Assembly (NCBI RefSeq): GCF_001639725.1
Contig: NZ_LTAW01000002.1
Location: 124,001 to 188,000, forward strand
Length of the DNA stretch: 64,000 bases
Source of the DNA: Marinomonas atlantica
Lineage (GTDB): Bacteria > Pseudomonadota > Gammaproteobacteria > Pseudomonadales > Marinomonadaceae
Direction of reading: 5' to 3'
Positions 1 to 6,846 of this stretch are shown here, one piece after another; within the stretch, counting starts at the first letter, position 1, and every line of letters begins with the position of its first letter. Position numbers and translations under genes: made by a program. The notes under the pieces are model-generated. The model worked only from the letters and a program-made list of their open reading frames with translations. It had not been told where the DNA came from and did no database searches.

Positions 1-1
1 T

Positions 2-310
2 GAAGTGAAAGATCCACGCCTTGGCATAGTAACCATCAACGAAGTCCGAGTCGCTAAAGACTTGGGCTACGCTGATATTTACTACACAGTGCTAGGTTTG
101 GACGACAATGTAGAGCGTTTGGCTGAAAACCAAAAAGCTCTAGACAGTGCAAAAAGCTTTTTACGTCATCGTTTAGCGAAAGAAGTAAAACTACGTGTGA
201 TGCCACATCTACGTTTCCACTACGATAACAGTGTAGTGAACGGCGCACGTATGTCTGCTTTGATCGAAGAAGCGGTCCGTAATGACCAGAATAAAGATTC
301 AGAAGAGTAA
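2..310 (+). CDS. rbfA: Ribosome-binding factor A, 3' part
   Basis: C-terminal part of RbfA, a small KH-like protein that binds the immature 30S subunit and helps 16S rRNA 5'-end maturation and cold adaptation. The reading frame is open from the first bases, so the gene starts outside the window; the GTG at position 5 is an internal Val. The visible part begins in the conserved EVKDPRLG segment and continues through the TINEVRVAKDL and FHYDNSV stretches typical of the family. It is followed after 9 bases by truB, the usual order (nusA-infB-rbfA-truB-rpsO-pnp). Identity is secure; only the N-terminus is missing. Confidence 0.95.
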   Translation, partial: EVKDPRLGIVTINEVRVAKDLGYADIYYTVLGLDDNVERLAENQKALDSAKSFLRHRLAKEVKLRVMPHLRFHYDNSVVNGARMSALIEEAVRNDQNKDSEE

Positions 311-319
311 GCGATTACC

Positions 320-1249
320 ATGGGTAAAACGCAATGGCGCGCCATCGATGGCGTCGTGCTACTAAACAAACCTCTGGGTCTGAGTTCTAATCAAGCGCTA
401 CAAAAAGTCCGTCGTGTGTTCCGTGCCGCTAAGGCTGGCCACACGGGGGCTCTTGATCCTCTTGCTACTGGCATGCTTCCTCTTTGTTTAGGTGAAGCGA
501 CCAAGTTCTCCCAATTCCTGCTTGATGCCGATAAACGCTATATCACCTGTATTGAACTGGGGATACGCACAACCACCGGCGACAAAGAAGGCGATGTTTT
601 AAGTAACGAACCTGTGCCGCAACTAACCGATGACGAATTGGAGCGCTTGCTGAATCAGTTCCGTGGTGACATCGAACAAGTCCCACCCATGTATTCTGCG
701 TTAAAGCACGAAGGCAAGCCATTGTACGAATACGCTCGTCAAGGGATTACCATCGAGCGTAAGCGCCGTAAGGTCCGCATTTCGAATCTAGCAGTATTAG
801 AGCGCTCAGAGAATACTCTGACGCTGGATATTAGCTGCTCGAAAGGTACCTACATTCGAACCATTGGTGAAGATATTGGTGAGGCGATGGGTTGCGGTGC
901 GCATTTGAAAGCCCTTCATCGCGTGTCAACGGCGGATTATGATCCGGCAGACATGTTGAGCATCGAAGAGTTTGAAGCATTGGCAGAGCAGGGCGAAGAC
1001 GTACTTGATCAGAACTTAATGGGCTCAGATACGGCTGTTTTACATTTACCGGAAGTCGTAATGTCTTTGCAAGAATCGAAAGATATAGTCTTCGGTAGAC
1101 TGTTGGACAACAGCCGTGGTTTTGACGAAGATCAGTTGCTGCGTTTATACGTTGAAGGTACGCGTGCTTTCATGGGCTTAGGGGTCATTAAAAATGGCAA
1201 AATTAAGCCTCAACGACTGGTAAATACGAGTGAGTTAGCCAAGAATTAG
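320..1249 (+). CDS. truB: tRNA pseudouridine(55) synthase TruB
   Basis: TruB isomerises U55 in the T-loop of tRNAs to pseudouridine. The 309-residue length is normal for the family. The catalytic motif GALDPLATG lies at residues 43-51 with the nucleophilic Asp at 46, preceded by GHT. The VPPMYSALKHEGKPLYEYAR block around residue 120 and the SCSKGTYIRTIGEDIG block around residue 175 are also typical. A C-terminal PUA-like segment follows. The ATG at 320 is used; the ribosome binding site is weak, which fits translational coupling to rbfA nine bases upstream. The extended -10 promoter of rpsO begins right after its stop codon. Confidence 0.96.
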   Translation: MGKTQWRAIDGVVLLNKPLGLSSNQALQKVRRVFRAAKAGHTGALDPLATGMLPLCLGEATKFSQFLLDADKRYITCIELGIRTTTGDKEGDVLSNEPVPQLTDDELERLLNQFRGDIEQVPPMYSALKHEGKPLYEYARQGITIERKRRKVRISNLAVLERSENTLTLDISCSKGTYIRTIGEDIGEAMGCGAHLKALHRVSTADYDPADMLSIEEFEALAEQGEDVLDQNLMGSDTAVLHLPEVVMSLQESKDIVFGRLLDNSRGFDEDQLLRLYVEGTRAFMGLGVIKNGKIKPQRLVNTSELAKN

Positions 1250-1258
1250 TGCTATAAT
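1250..1258 (+). promoter_or_regulatory. Extended -10 promoter element for rpsO
   Basis: The sequence TGCTATAAT matches an extended -10 box (TGnTATAAT) exactly. The hexamer 17 bases further upstream (GTGAGT) is a poor -35, as is common for extended -10 promoters. It lies immediately after the truB stop and about 78 bases before the rpsO start, so rpsO-pnp probably has its own promoter in addition to read-through. The transcription start is not shown by sequence alone. Confidence 0.6.
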
Positions 1259-1335
1259 CCTCGCCACTAGAGTGACTGAAAATATGCTCGGCCACCCTGG
1301 ATTTTTAATAGCATATTACATTGGAGATTAAGATT

Positions 1336-1605
1336 ATGGCATTGTCTGCAGAATCAAAAGCAGCATTGGTTGCTGAGTTTCAAACTAAAGAAGGCGACAC
1401 GGGTTCACCAGAAGTTCAAGTTGCATTGCTAACTAAGAACATCGAAGGTTTACAAGGTCACTTCAAGTCTCACAAAGGCGACCACCATTCTCGTCGCGGT
1501 CTTATCCGCATGGTAAACCAACGTCGTAAGTTGTTGGATTACCTTAAGCGTAAAGACGCAGCGCGTTACACTAGCCTAATCAAAAAGCTAGGTCTACGTC
1601 GCTAA
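1336..1605 (+). CDS. rpsO: 30S ribosomal protein S15
   Basis: S15 is a primary 16S rRNA binding protein that nucleates the platform of the 30S subunit. The ATG at 1336 gives 89 residues, the standard length, and sits behind a good ribosome binding site (TTGGAG); the longer frame from 1321 would add five unlikely residues. Family hallmarks are seen: [14 protein letters not shown] near the N-terminus, [11 protein letters not shown] in the middle (here [11 protein letters not shown]) and the C-terminal [12 protein letters not shown] block. A strong terminator follows, then the pnp leader, as in other gammaproteobacteria, where S15 represses its own translation. Confidence 0.98.
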   Translation: MALSAESKAALVAEFQTKEGDTGSPEVQVALLTKNIEGLQGHFKSHKGDHHSRRGLIRMVNQRRKLLDYLKRKDAARYTSLIKKLGLRR

Positions 1606-1611
1606 GACTGA

Positions 1612-1643
1612 AGAAGGGCCATAGAATCTATGGCCCTTTTTTC
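1612..1643 (+). terminator. Rho-independent terminator after rpsO
   Basis: A GC-rich stem, AAGGGCCATAGA pairing with TCTATGGCCCTT, is followed by a T-run. It begins within ten bases of the rpsO stop. In E. coli such a terminator is partly read through into pnp; the same is inferred here. Confidence 0.85.
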
Positions 1644-1651
1644 TTATAGGC

Positions 1652-1740
1652 CTCTCAAGAGACAGCCTGTACTTCAAATGTATTTTTTATTTCTGCAAGA
1701 ATGCATTTGAGTACTGGCTAACAAAGAACGTCTTTGAGAG
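1652..1740 (+). promoter_or_regulatory. pnp leader stem-loop (RNase III type)
   Basis: A long imperfect hairpin fills the pnp 5' leader. The outer arm CTCTCAAGA (1652-1660) pairs with TCTTTGAGAG (1731-1740) with one bulge. The inner arm AGCCTGTACTTCAAATG (1664-1680) pairs with CATTTGAGTACTGGCT (1704-1719) with small mismatches, leaving a loop of about 23 bases. In E. coli a comparable double-stranded leader is cut by RNase III and then used by PNPase to repress itself. The position, 31 bases before the pnp start, makes the same role likely; cleavage is inferred. Confidence 0.75.
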
Positions 1741-1771
1741 AAAGTTACAAAAAATAAGTTAAGGAATACGA

Positions 1772-3883
1772 GTGAGTATTACGACAAAAACGTTTCAATA
1801 CGGAAATCAAGAAGTCACACTAGAAACAGGTCGCATTGCACGTCAAGCGACAGGTGCTGTTCTATGTACAATGGGTGACGCACAAGTGCTTGCAACCGTG
1901 GTTGGCTCTAAAACGGCTAAACCAGGTCAAGACTTTTTCCCTCTTTCAGTACATTACCAAGAACGTACTTACGCAGTAGGTAAAATCCCAGGTGGTTTCC
2001 TTAAGCGTGAAGGCCGTCCTTCAGAAAAAGAGACGCTAACGTCTCGTTTGATCGACCGTCCGATCCGTCCACTTTTCCCAAAAGGCTACATGAACGAAGT
2101 TCAAGTAGTTTGTACGGTTATGTCGACTAACACTGATCTGGACGCTGACATCGCTGCAATGCTTGCAACATCAGCAGCGCTAACGATCTCTGGCATCCCT
2201 TTCAATGGCCCAATCGGTTGTGCACGTGTTGGTTTCAGTGATGAAACTGGCTACGTACTAAACCCGTCTAACTCTGAGCTTTCTGAGTCTCTACTAGACA
2301 TGGTTGTTGCGGGTACAAAAGACGCTGTCCTAATGGTTGAGTCTGAAGCGCAAGAGCTGACTGAAGACGAAATGCTTGGCGCGGTACTTTACGCACACAA
2401 AGAAATGCAAACAGCGATTTCTGTGATCAATGACTTCGCAGCAGAAGCTGGTAAACCTCGTTGGGAATGGTCTGCTGAACAAGCAAACGCTGATCTAGTG
2501 GACGCGGTTAAACTTGGCTACGCGGATCAAATTGAAGAAGCCTACGGCATCTCTGAAAAAATGGCGCGTTACACGAAACTTGGTGAAGTGCGTGAAAAAG
2601 CAATCGCTCAGCTTGTTTCTGAAGAAGGCCCATACTCTGAATCAGATGTAACCGGTGTCTTCTCTAAACTTGAGAAAAACATCGTTCGTCGTCGCGTTAT
2701 CGACGGCAAACCACGTATCGACGGCCGTGACAATAAAACGGTTCGTGGCATCAACGTTGAAGTGGGCATGTTGAAGAAAACTCACGGCTCAGCTTTGTTC
2801 ACACGTGGTGAAACACAAGCCATTGCGACTTGTACACTAGGTACAAGCCGTGACGCACAGATCGCTGACGGTCTTGCGGGCGAATCAAAAGACAGCTTTA
2901 TGCTGCATTATAACTTCCCTCCTTACTCTGTAGGTGAGTGTGGTCGTATGGGTGGTGTTGGTCGTCGTGAAATCGGTCACGGTCGTTTAGCACGCCGTGG
3001 TGTTCAAGCGGTTCTTCCGTCTGAAGACGAATTCCCATACACAATTCGTGTCGTATCTGAGATCACTGAATCGAACGGTTCAAGCTCAATGGCGTCTGTA
3101 TGTGGCGCGTCTCTGTCTATGATGGATGCGGGTGTTCCTCTTAAAGCACCAGTTGCGGGTATCGCAATGGGTCTTATCAAAGAAGACGACGGCTTTGCAG
3201 TTCTAACAGACATTCTAGGTGACGAAGACCACCTAGGTGACATGGACTTTAAAGTAGCGGGTACTGAAGAAGGTATCACAGCGCTTCAAATGGATATCAA
3301 GATCGAAGGTATCAACGAAGAAATCATGGACATCGCGCTATCTCAAGCGATGGAAGCACGTAAGCACATCCTACGTGAAATGGCGGAAGTGATCGGCTAC
3401 GCTCGTCCAGAAGTTTCTCCGAATGCACCTTCTATGGCGACATTCAAAATTGATCCAGAGAAAATTCGTGAAGTTATCGGTAAAGGCGGCGCAACCATCC
3501 GTTCTATCACTGAAGACACTGGCGCATCTATCGATCTAGACGACGACGGTACAATACGTATCTACGCACCAGATAAGACTGCTTCTGATGCGGCAATGCT
3601 ACGTATTCATGAAATCACAGCGGAAGCTGAAATCGACAAACTTTACCAAGGTAAAGTGGTTCGTCTAGCGGAATTCGGTGCATTCGTGAACATCCTTCCT
3701 GGTAAAGATGGTCTAGTACACATCTCTCAGATCGCTGAAGAGCGTATCCGTGCTGTGGCTGATGTTCTACAAGAAGGCCAAGACGTAATCGTTAAAGTCC
3801 TAGACGTAGACGCACGTGGTCGTATCAAGCTATCAATTAAAGAAGTAACTGAAGAAGAAAAAGCTGGCTTCGTAGCTGGTTAA
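1772..3883 (+). CDS. pnp: Polyribonucleotide nucleotidyltransferase (PNPase)
   Basis: PNPase degrades RNA 3' to 5' by phosphorolysis and is a core part of the RNA degradosome. The protein has 703 residues, close to the usual ~710. The order is two RNase PH-like domains joined by a helical linker, then a KH domain with the [10 protein letters not shown] loop near residue 570, then an S1 domain with [20 protein letters not shown] near residue 625. The phosphate-binding SSSMASVCG block is seen around residue 437. The GTG start at 1772 follows AAGGA at 1761 with good spacing. A structured leader upstream and a strong terminator downstream frame the gene. Confidence 0.98.
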   Translation: MSITTKTFQYGNQEVTLETGRIARQATGAVLCTMGDAQVLATVVGSKTAKPGQDFFPLSVHYQERTYAVGKIPGGFLKREGRPSEKETLTSRLIDRPIRPLFPKGYMNEVQVVCTVMSTNTDLDADIAAMLATSAALTISGIPFNGPIGCARVGFSDETGYVLNPSNSELSESLLDMVVAGTKDAVLMVESEAQELTEDEMLGAVLYAHKEMQTAISVINDFAAEAGKPRWEWSAEQANADLVDAVKLGYADQIEEAYGISEKMARYTKLGEVREKAIAQLVSEEGPYSESDVTGVFSKLEKNIVRRRVIDGKPRIDGRDNKTVRGINVEVGMLKKTHGSALFTRGETQAIATCTLGTSRDAQIADGLAGESKDSFMLHYNFPPYSVGECGRMGGVGRREIGHGRLARRGVQAVLPSEDEFPYTIRVVSEITESNGSSSMASVCGASLSMMDAGVPLKAPVAGIAMGLIKEDDGFAVLTDILGDEDHLGDMDFKVAGTEEGITALQMDIKIEGINEEIMDIALSQAMEARKHILREMAEVIGYARPEVSPNAPSMATFKIDPEKIREVIGKGGATIRSITEDTGASIDLDDDGTIRIYAPDKTASDAAMLRIHEITAEAEIDKLYQGKVVRLAEFGAFVNILPGKDGLVHISQIAEERIRAVADVLQEGQDVIVKVLDVDARGRIKLSIKEVTEEEKAGFVAG

Positions 3884-3906
3884 TCTTAACTTTTAGTTAA
3901 CTCTCT

Positions 3907-3934
3907 AAAAGGAGCACCTCGGTGCTCCTTTTTA
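3907..3934 (+). terminator. Rho-independent terminator after pnp
   Basis: A perfect stem, AAGGAGCACC pairing with GGTGCTCCTT around a short CTC-like turn, is followed by five T residues. It starts about 25 bases after the pnp stop and closes the rbfA-truB-rpsO-pnp run. Confidence 0.9.
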
Positions 3935-4289
3935 TTGCCTGTACGACCCGATTCCATCTCGGATGTAGCTCGCATCTGTGAAGTAGGTCGCAGAAGTCGC
4001 TAGTTCTCTAGCTTGGGCCTCCCAACCTTTATCCTATGCAATTCAATTTGCTTGCGCCTGTCTCGGCTTGTGCTTTAGCATCGACCGTCAGCGTAAGTCA
4101 AACGCATGAGTGAGAGCTAATAGGGCAATAGTCTTGCTGGAAGAAGAGTCTAATAGGGTTAATTTTCATCTGATCCTAAAAGCTCCCTTAGGGCATCAAA
4201 CGACAGTTTTTGTCGTTACTTTCGCTTAAACTTTACTAATTAAAAATTTAACCAATCACAATGTGTACATTTATATAAGTAGTAAGAAT
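3935..4289. other. Intergenic region with a short hairpin
   Basis: No convincing gene is seen in these 355 bases. The only clear structure is the inverted repeat AACGACA...TGTCGTT at 4199-4217 with a 5-base loop, lacking a T-run. The last 80 bases become very AT-rich, which suits a promoter for the following orphan ORF, but no good -35/-10 pair stands out. Confidence 0.4.
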
Positions 4290-4820
4290 ATGGAAATCAA
4301 AGACCTAATAAAAAGTATCCAAGAAGACAAATACACTGAGAAACAATTAATCAATCTCTATAACAATGTGATTGCTAAGAAAGGTTTGGATGAATTAGAG
4401 AAAGAGTTGCTAATAGAGGCGATTGAGAAAAATACTAGAGTCCGTTTTCCAAAAGCTGCAAAGCGTATCTTTGGTGCGAAAGGCTCTGTCGCAAGTGAGA
4501 AGTTAGCTGCTTTTTATAATGAGCTGGAGAAGGAATTTGATTTAGCTGGTAATAAACTAAAAAATGGTGTGAAAGCTGGTGGTGATATGATTTCTGGTAA
4601 GAAGTATATCGATTTTTACATCTCTTATAAGAACTCAGCAAATCAAGGAATCTATATGGCCTTGTTGCAAAATACGGTGGATGATGAGTTAGAAACTGTC
4701 GTGACACATTATCAAACGCACAGTGTAGATGCTGGTAATCTAAATAGGCATGCTGGGACAATGGATAGCTTTGACGAGCTTGCTGATCAATTTAAAGCCT
4801 ACCTTGCTGAAATCATTTGA
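4290..4820 (+). CDS. Hypothetical protein, unrecognised, Lys/Glu-rich
   Basis: I do not recognise this protein. The chosen ATG at 4290 gives 176 residues; a GTG at 4263 would add nine. Neither start has a strong ribosome binding site. The sequence is soluble, charged and predicted mostly helical by eye, with no signal peptide or membrane segment. The N-terminal half is Lys/Glu-rich (KDLIKSIQEDKYTEKQL, ELEKELLIEAIEKN); a Gly/Lys segment (NKLKNGVKAGGDMISGKK) sits in the middle. Its AT content is clearly higher than that of neighbouring housekeeping genes, which with its isolated position suggests an accessory, possibly transferred gene. The open frame of this length in AT-rich DNA supports a real gene. 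Confidence 0.6.
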   Translation: MEIKDLIKSIQEDKYTEKQLINLYNNVIAKKGLDELEKELLIEAIEKNTRVRFPKAAKRIFGAKGSVASEKLAAFYNELEKEFDLAGNKLKNGVKAGGDMISGKKYIDFYISYKNSANQGIYMALLQNTVDDELETVVTHYQTHSVDAGNLNRHAGTMDSFDELADQFKAYLAEII

Positions 4821-4841
4821 TCTTGCAAACTAATCAAGAGA

Positions 4842-4880
4842 GGACTCAGATGAACATATGACTTTCATTCATCTGAGACC
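4842..4880. terminator. Hairpin between convergent genes
   Basis: A perfect 10-bp stem, CTCAGATGAA (4845-4854) with TTCATCTGAG (4868-4877), is extended by GG/CC across an A/A mismatch. It lies exactly between the orphan ORF and the end of the convergent BCCT gene. There is no T-run on either side, so it may be a weak bidirectional terminator or a 3'-end stabiliser. Confidence 0.5.
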
Positions 4881-4893
4881 CAGTTCCTATCTC

Positions 4894-6111
4894 CTAGCTG
4901 GCTGCATCAACTTGATTAAACTCGAAAGCATTTTTCTTACTAGGGCATTCAATACTGGCAACTTCGGTACGCTTTTTCAGCATGATGTAACCAAAACAGC
5001 TGAAGTAAAGTCCAATTACTAAAGCACCGACCCATTCTATACGTAGAAAATCGAGTTGGAATAATAGCGTAAGGCCGCACATCACAACGAGGTTACCAAT
5101 GATATAAGGGATTAATCCAAAGCGTTCTACGGTTAGGTTAAGGTTGTCGCTATATAGACGAATCAGCGAGTCCAGCGAGTTTACCACCATCAAGATCCCA
5201 ACAATGATCATTAAGGCATTGATAAAGCCTGCAATCTGTATGCCTTCAATGTGGTAGTGGTAAAGAATAGCGAACCAGATACCAATTGCGATAGATGGAA
5301 GTGCCACCATTGCTAACAGTAGCTGCCAAGTGCGGATTCCACTGACGAAACGTGCCGTGAATTGACCAATCATGATACTCCAAGAAAACCACCAGAATAG
5401 ATAAAAGGCATGGTAGTCGTTAAGTGGCAACATGAACTGGTGAATATTGGTGAAGTATTCTCCGATCAAGCTGGCCTTATTTAAGAAATCCGCAGGAACA
5501 CCGTTGTCCGTCATGAAAGCTCGGGACCACATAATAGCGATCAGTCCGATAAAAAGAATACTGGAACCTAAGCTAAGTAATCGGAGAAGTTTCATGCTGC
5601 TGCTTGAATAGACTGCAAGAGCGATAGATGCGAGTATAATTAGGTAGAAGGCAGGTACCACTGACTCACCATCACCAATCTGTGGTAAATACCAAGGTAA
5701 GTTAATCAGTAGTAGGCATGCTGTGAATGCACAGGTTCCTATAATCACGATGTTATTGATCAGTTTTACTAAAGGAATTTCGAAAAATTTAACGTGCGGC
5801 TCGATGATGCAGAAGTAGAAACAGGTGAGGAAATAAAAGCCCCATATCAAGAAAGCCCAAAAACCAAACTCAATCGCTAAAGGGTTGGCAAAGCTGTATT
5901 CTGGACTTTCAGCAAGGTTGGCGTAGCCGCTAAATTCGGTTAGTGGAAACATTATTAGACCTACATCCAGTCCTGATGTGAACAGGATCGCGATAAATGT
6001 AAGAGTGCGCACTGGCGTTACTCCGACGCACTTTACATTCCACCATTTGAATAAAATTACCGCTATAGCGATGAAAGAGAAGATTAGTCCTGACGATAAA
6101 AGAATATTCAT
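4894..6111 (-). CDS. BCCT-family transporter, shortened at the N-terminus
   Basis: Membrane protein of 405 residues related to the betaine/choline/carnitine transporter family, which usually has about 500 residues and 12 membrane helices. The best match is the substrate-site region WWFSWSIMIGQFTARFVSG (residues 240-258), equivalent to the family WWISWxPFVGxFIARxSxG block. The protein starts at what corresponds to family helix 2; the segment TSGLDVGL (45-52) takes the place of the AAGMGIGL motif, so the glycine-rich ion/substrate motif is altered. No helix 1 is encoded in any frame in the 150 bases upstream. Its ATG overlaps the stop of a 52-residue ORF (ATGA), with GGTGA as a possible ribosome binding site. 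Substrate is unknown; osmolyte or amine uptake is the family expectation, but the changes leave transport activity uncertain. Confidence 0.75.
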   Translation of the reverse strand: MNILLSSGLIFSFIAIAVILFKWWNVKCVGVTPVRTLTFIAILFTSGLDVGLIMFPLTEFSGYANLAESPEYSFANPLAIEFGFWAFLIWGFYFLTCFYFCIIEPHVKFFEIPLVKLINNIVIIGTCAFTACLLLINLPWYLPQIGDGESVVPAFYLIILASIALAVYSSSSMKLLRLLSLGSSILFIGLIAIMWSRAFMTDNGVPADFLNKASLIGEYFTNIHQFMLPLNDYHAFYLFWWFSWSIMIGQFTARFVSGIRTWQLLLAMVALPSIAIGIWFAILYHYHIEGIQIAGFINALMIIVGILMVVNSLDSLIRLYSDNLNLTVERFGLIPYIIGNLVVMCGLTLLFQLDFLRIEWVGALVIGLYFSCFGYIMLKKRTEVASIECPSKKNAFEFNQVDAAS

Positions 6112-6266
6112 AGCGTCACCACGCTTTTGGTAGTCTGACTGAGCAAGACTGAACCCAGTGCCTCATTGTGATTTAGATTAGGTTTGTTTGCACTGAATGG
6201 CTCAGTTAGAAAATACCTGTTATCGCTTATATTGAGGGTAGTGCGATCATATTTTTTGGCTAGCAT
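6108..6266 (-). CDS. 52-residue ORF coupled to the BCCT gene
   Basis: A short frame starts with ATG at 6266, follows a good ribosome binding site (GGAGAG, about 5 bases before the ATG) and ends with a TGA that overlaps the BCCT start codon as ATGA. Such overlap is typical of translational coupling. The peptide is hydrophilic, begins MLAKKYDRTTLNISDNRYFL and has no membrane helix, so it does not supply the missing first helix of the transporter. It could be a real small protein or a leader peptide. I do not recognise a family. Confidence 0.55.
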   Translation of the reverse strand: MLAKKYDRTTLNISDNRYFLTEPFSANKPNLNHNEALGSVLLSQTTKSVVTL

Positions 6267-6846
6267 TGAATCTCTCCAGATCAGTATAACGCTACATGCT
6301 CTCTTTTCTTACATGTAATTTGATGCTCGTGCGGATCAATTTTTATCCACAAGAGCTTTTTCAGTGCGTTAGTGTTTTTTGCTTTTTATTTTTAATTAAA
6401 CGTTTAATTAAAAAAAATAATATGAGAAGTGAGGCAGTATTTCAATGATATGAAAGATGGAGGTGCTCTTGATGCGATGATTGTAGCGTGCGCTCTAGAG
6501 GGAAATTTTTAGGCCAAAAGATATGTAAAGAATAGATGAATCTGATTGGTCTATAGGAAAGCCTGTGTAGGAGTTTTTACTCATAAATAAGTATTTTTAA
6601 TCGCTTTTTTACAATAGTAATGCTTTTCTTCCTGCTGTCAGATAGGTTTAAAATAGGCTGTTTATTACTCAGTAAGAGGCTTGTAATAACGCATGTATAT
6701 GGCGTTGATAGAGCTTAGTTTTATTGTTTTTTGATGTCGCTTTTAGGAATAACGATGTCGTTTTTTTCTTTTTTTTGGGCGGCGTTAGATAATGCCAGAC
6801 GCTGAAAATTTCATTTGGTAAGTGCCGAATCAGCTCAATCTCCTTA
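6267..6846. other. AT-rich intergenic region, 580 bp
   Basis: No gene is supported here. The region is strongly AT-rich and carries long T and A tracts on both strands. Its one striking element is the 26-bp palindrome at 6389-6414. It contains the promoter region of the minus-strand mini-ORF/BCCT unit and the 3' flank of the minus-strand GGDEF/EAL gene; no clear terminator for the latter is visible. Confidence 0.45.
6389..6414. promoter_or_regulatory. Perfect 26-bp palindrome, probable repressor operator
   Basis: The half-site TTTTTAATTAAAC is followed directly by its exact reverse complement, centred on ACGT. It lies about 120 bases upstream of the mini-ORF start. TetR-family regulators such as BetI bind dyads with a central ACGT-like core and often control BCCT transporters, so this is a plausible operator for the mini-ORF/BCCT unit. 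The binding protein is not encoded nearby; the assignment is inference. Confidence 0.5.

Noticed and set aside
4435..4761. Minus-strand ORF of 108 codons within the orphan ORF
   Set aside because: It lies wholly antisense to the orphan gene and has a His/Tyr/Ser-rich composition typical of a shadow frame.
6108..6266. Idea that the mini-ORF is a frameshifted first helix of the BCCT protein
   Set aside because: The peptide has no hydrophobic segment and no other frame here encodes one, so a simple frameshift does not explain the missing helix.
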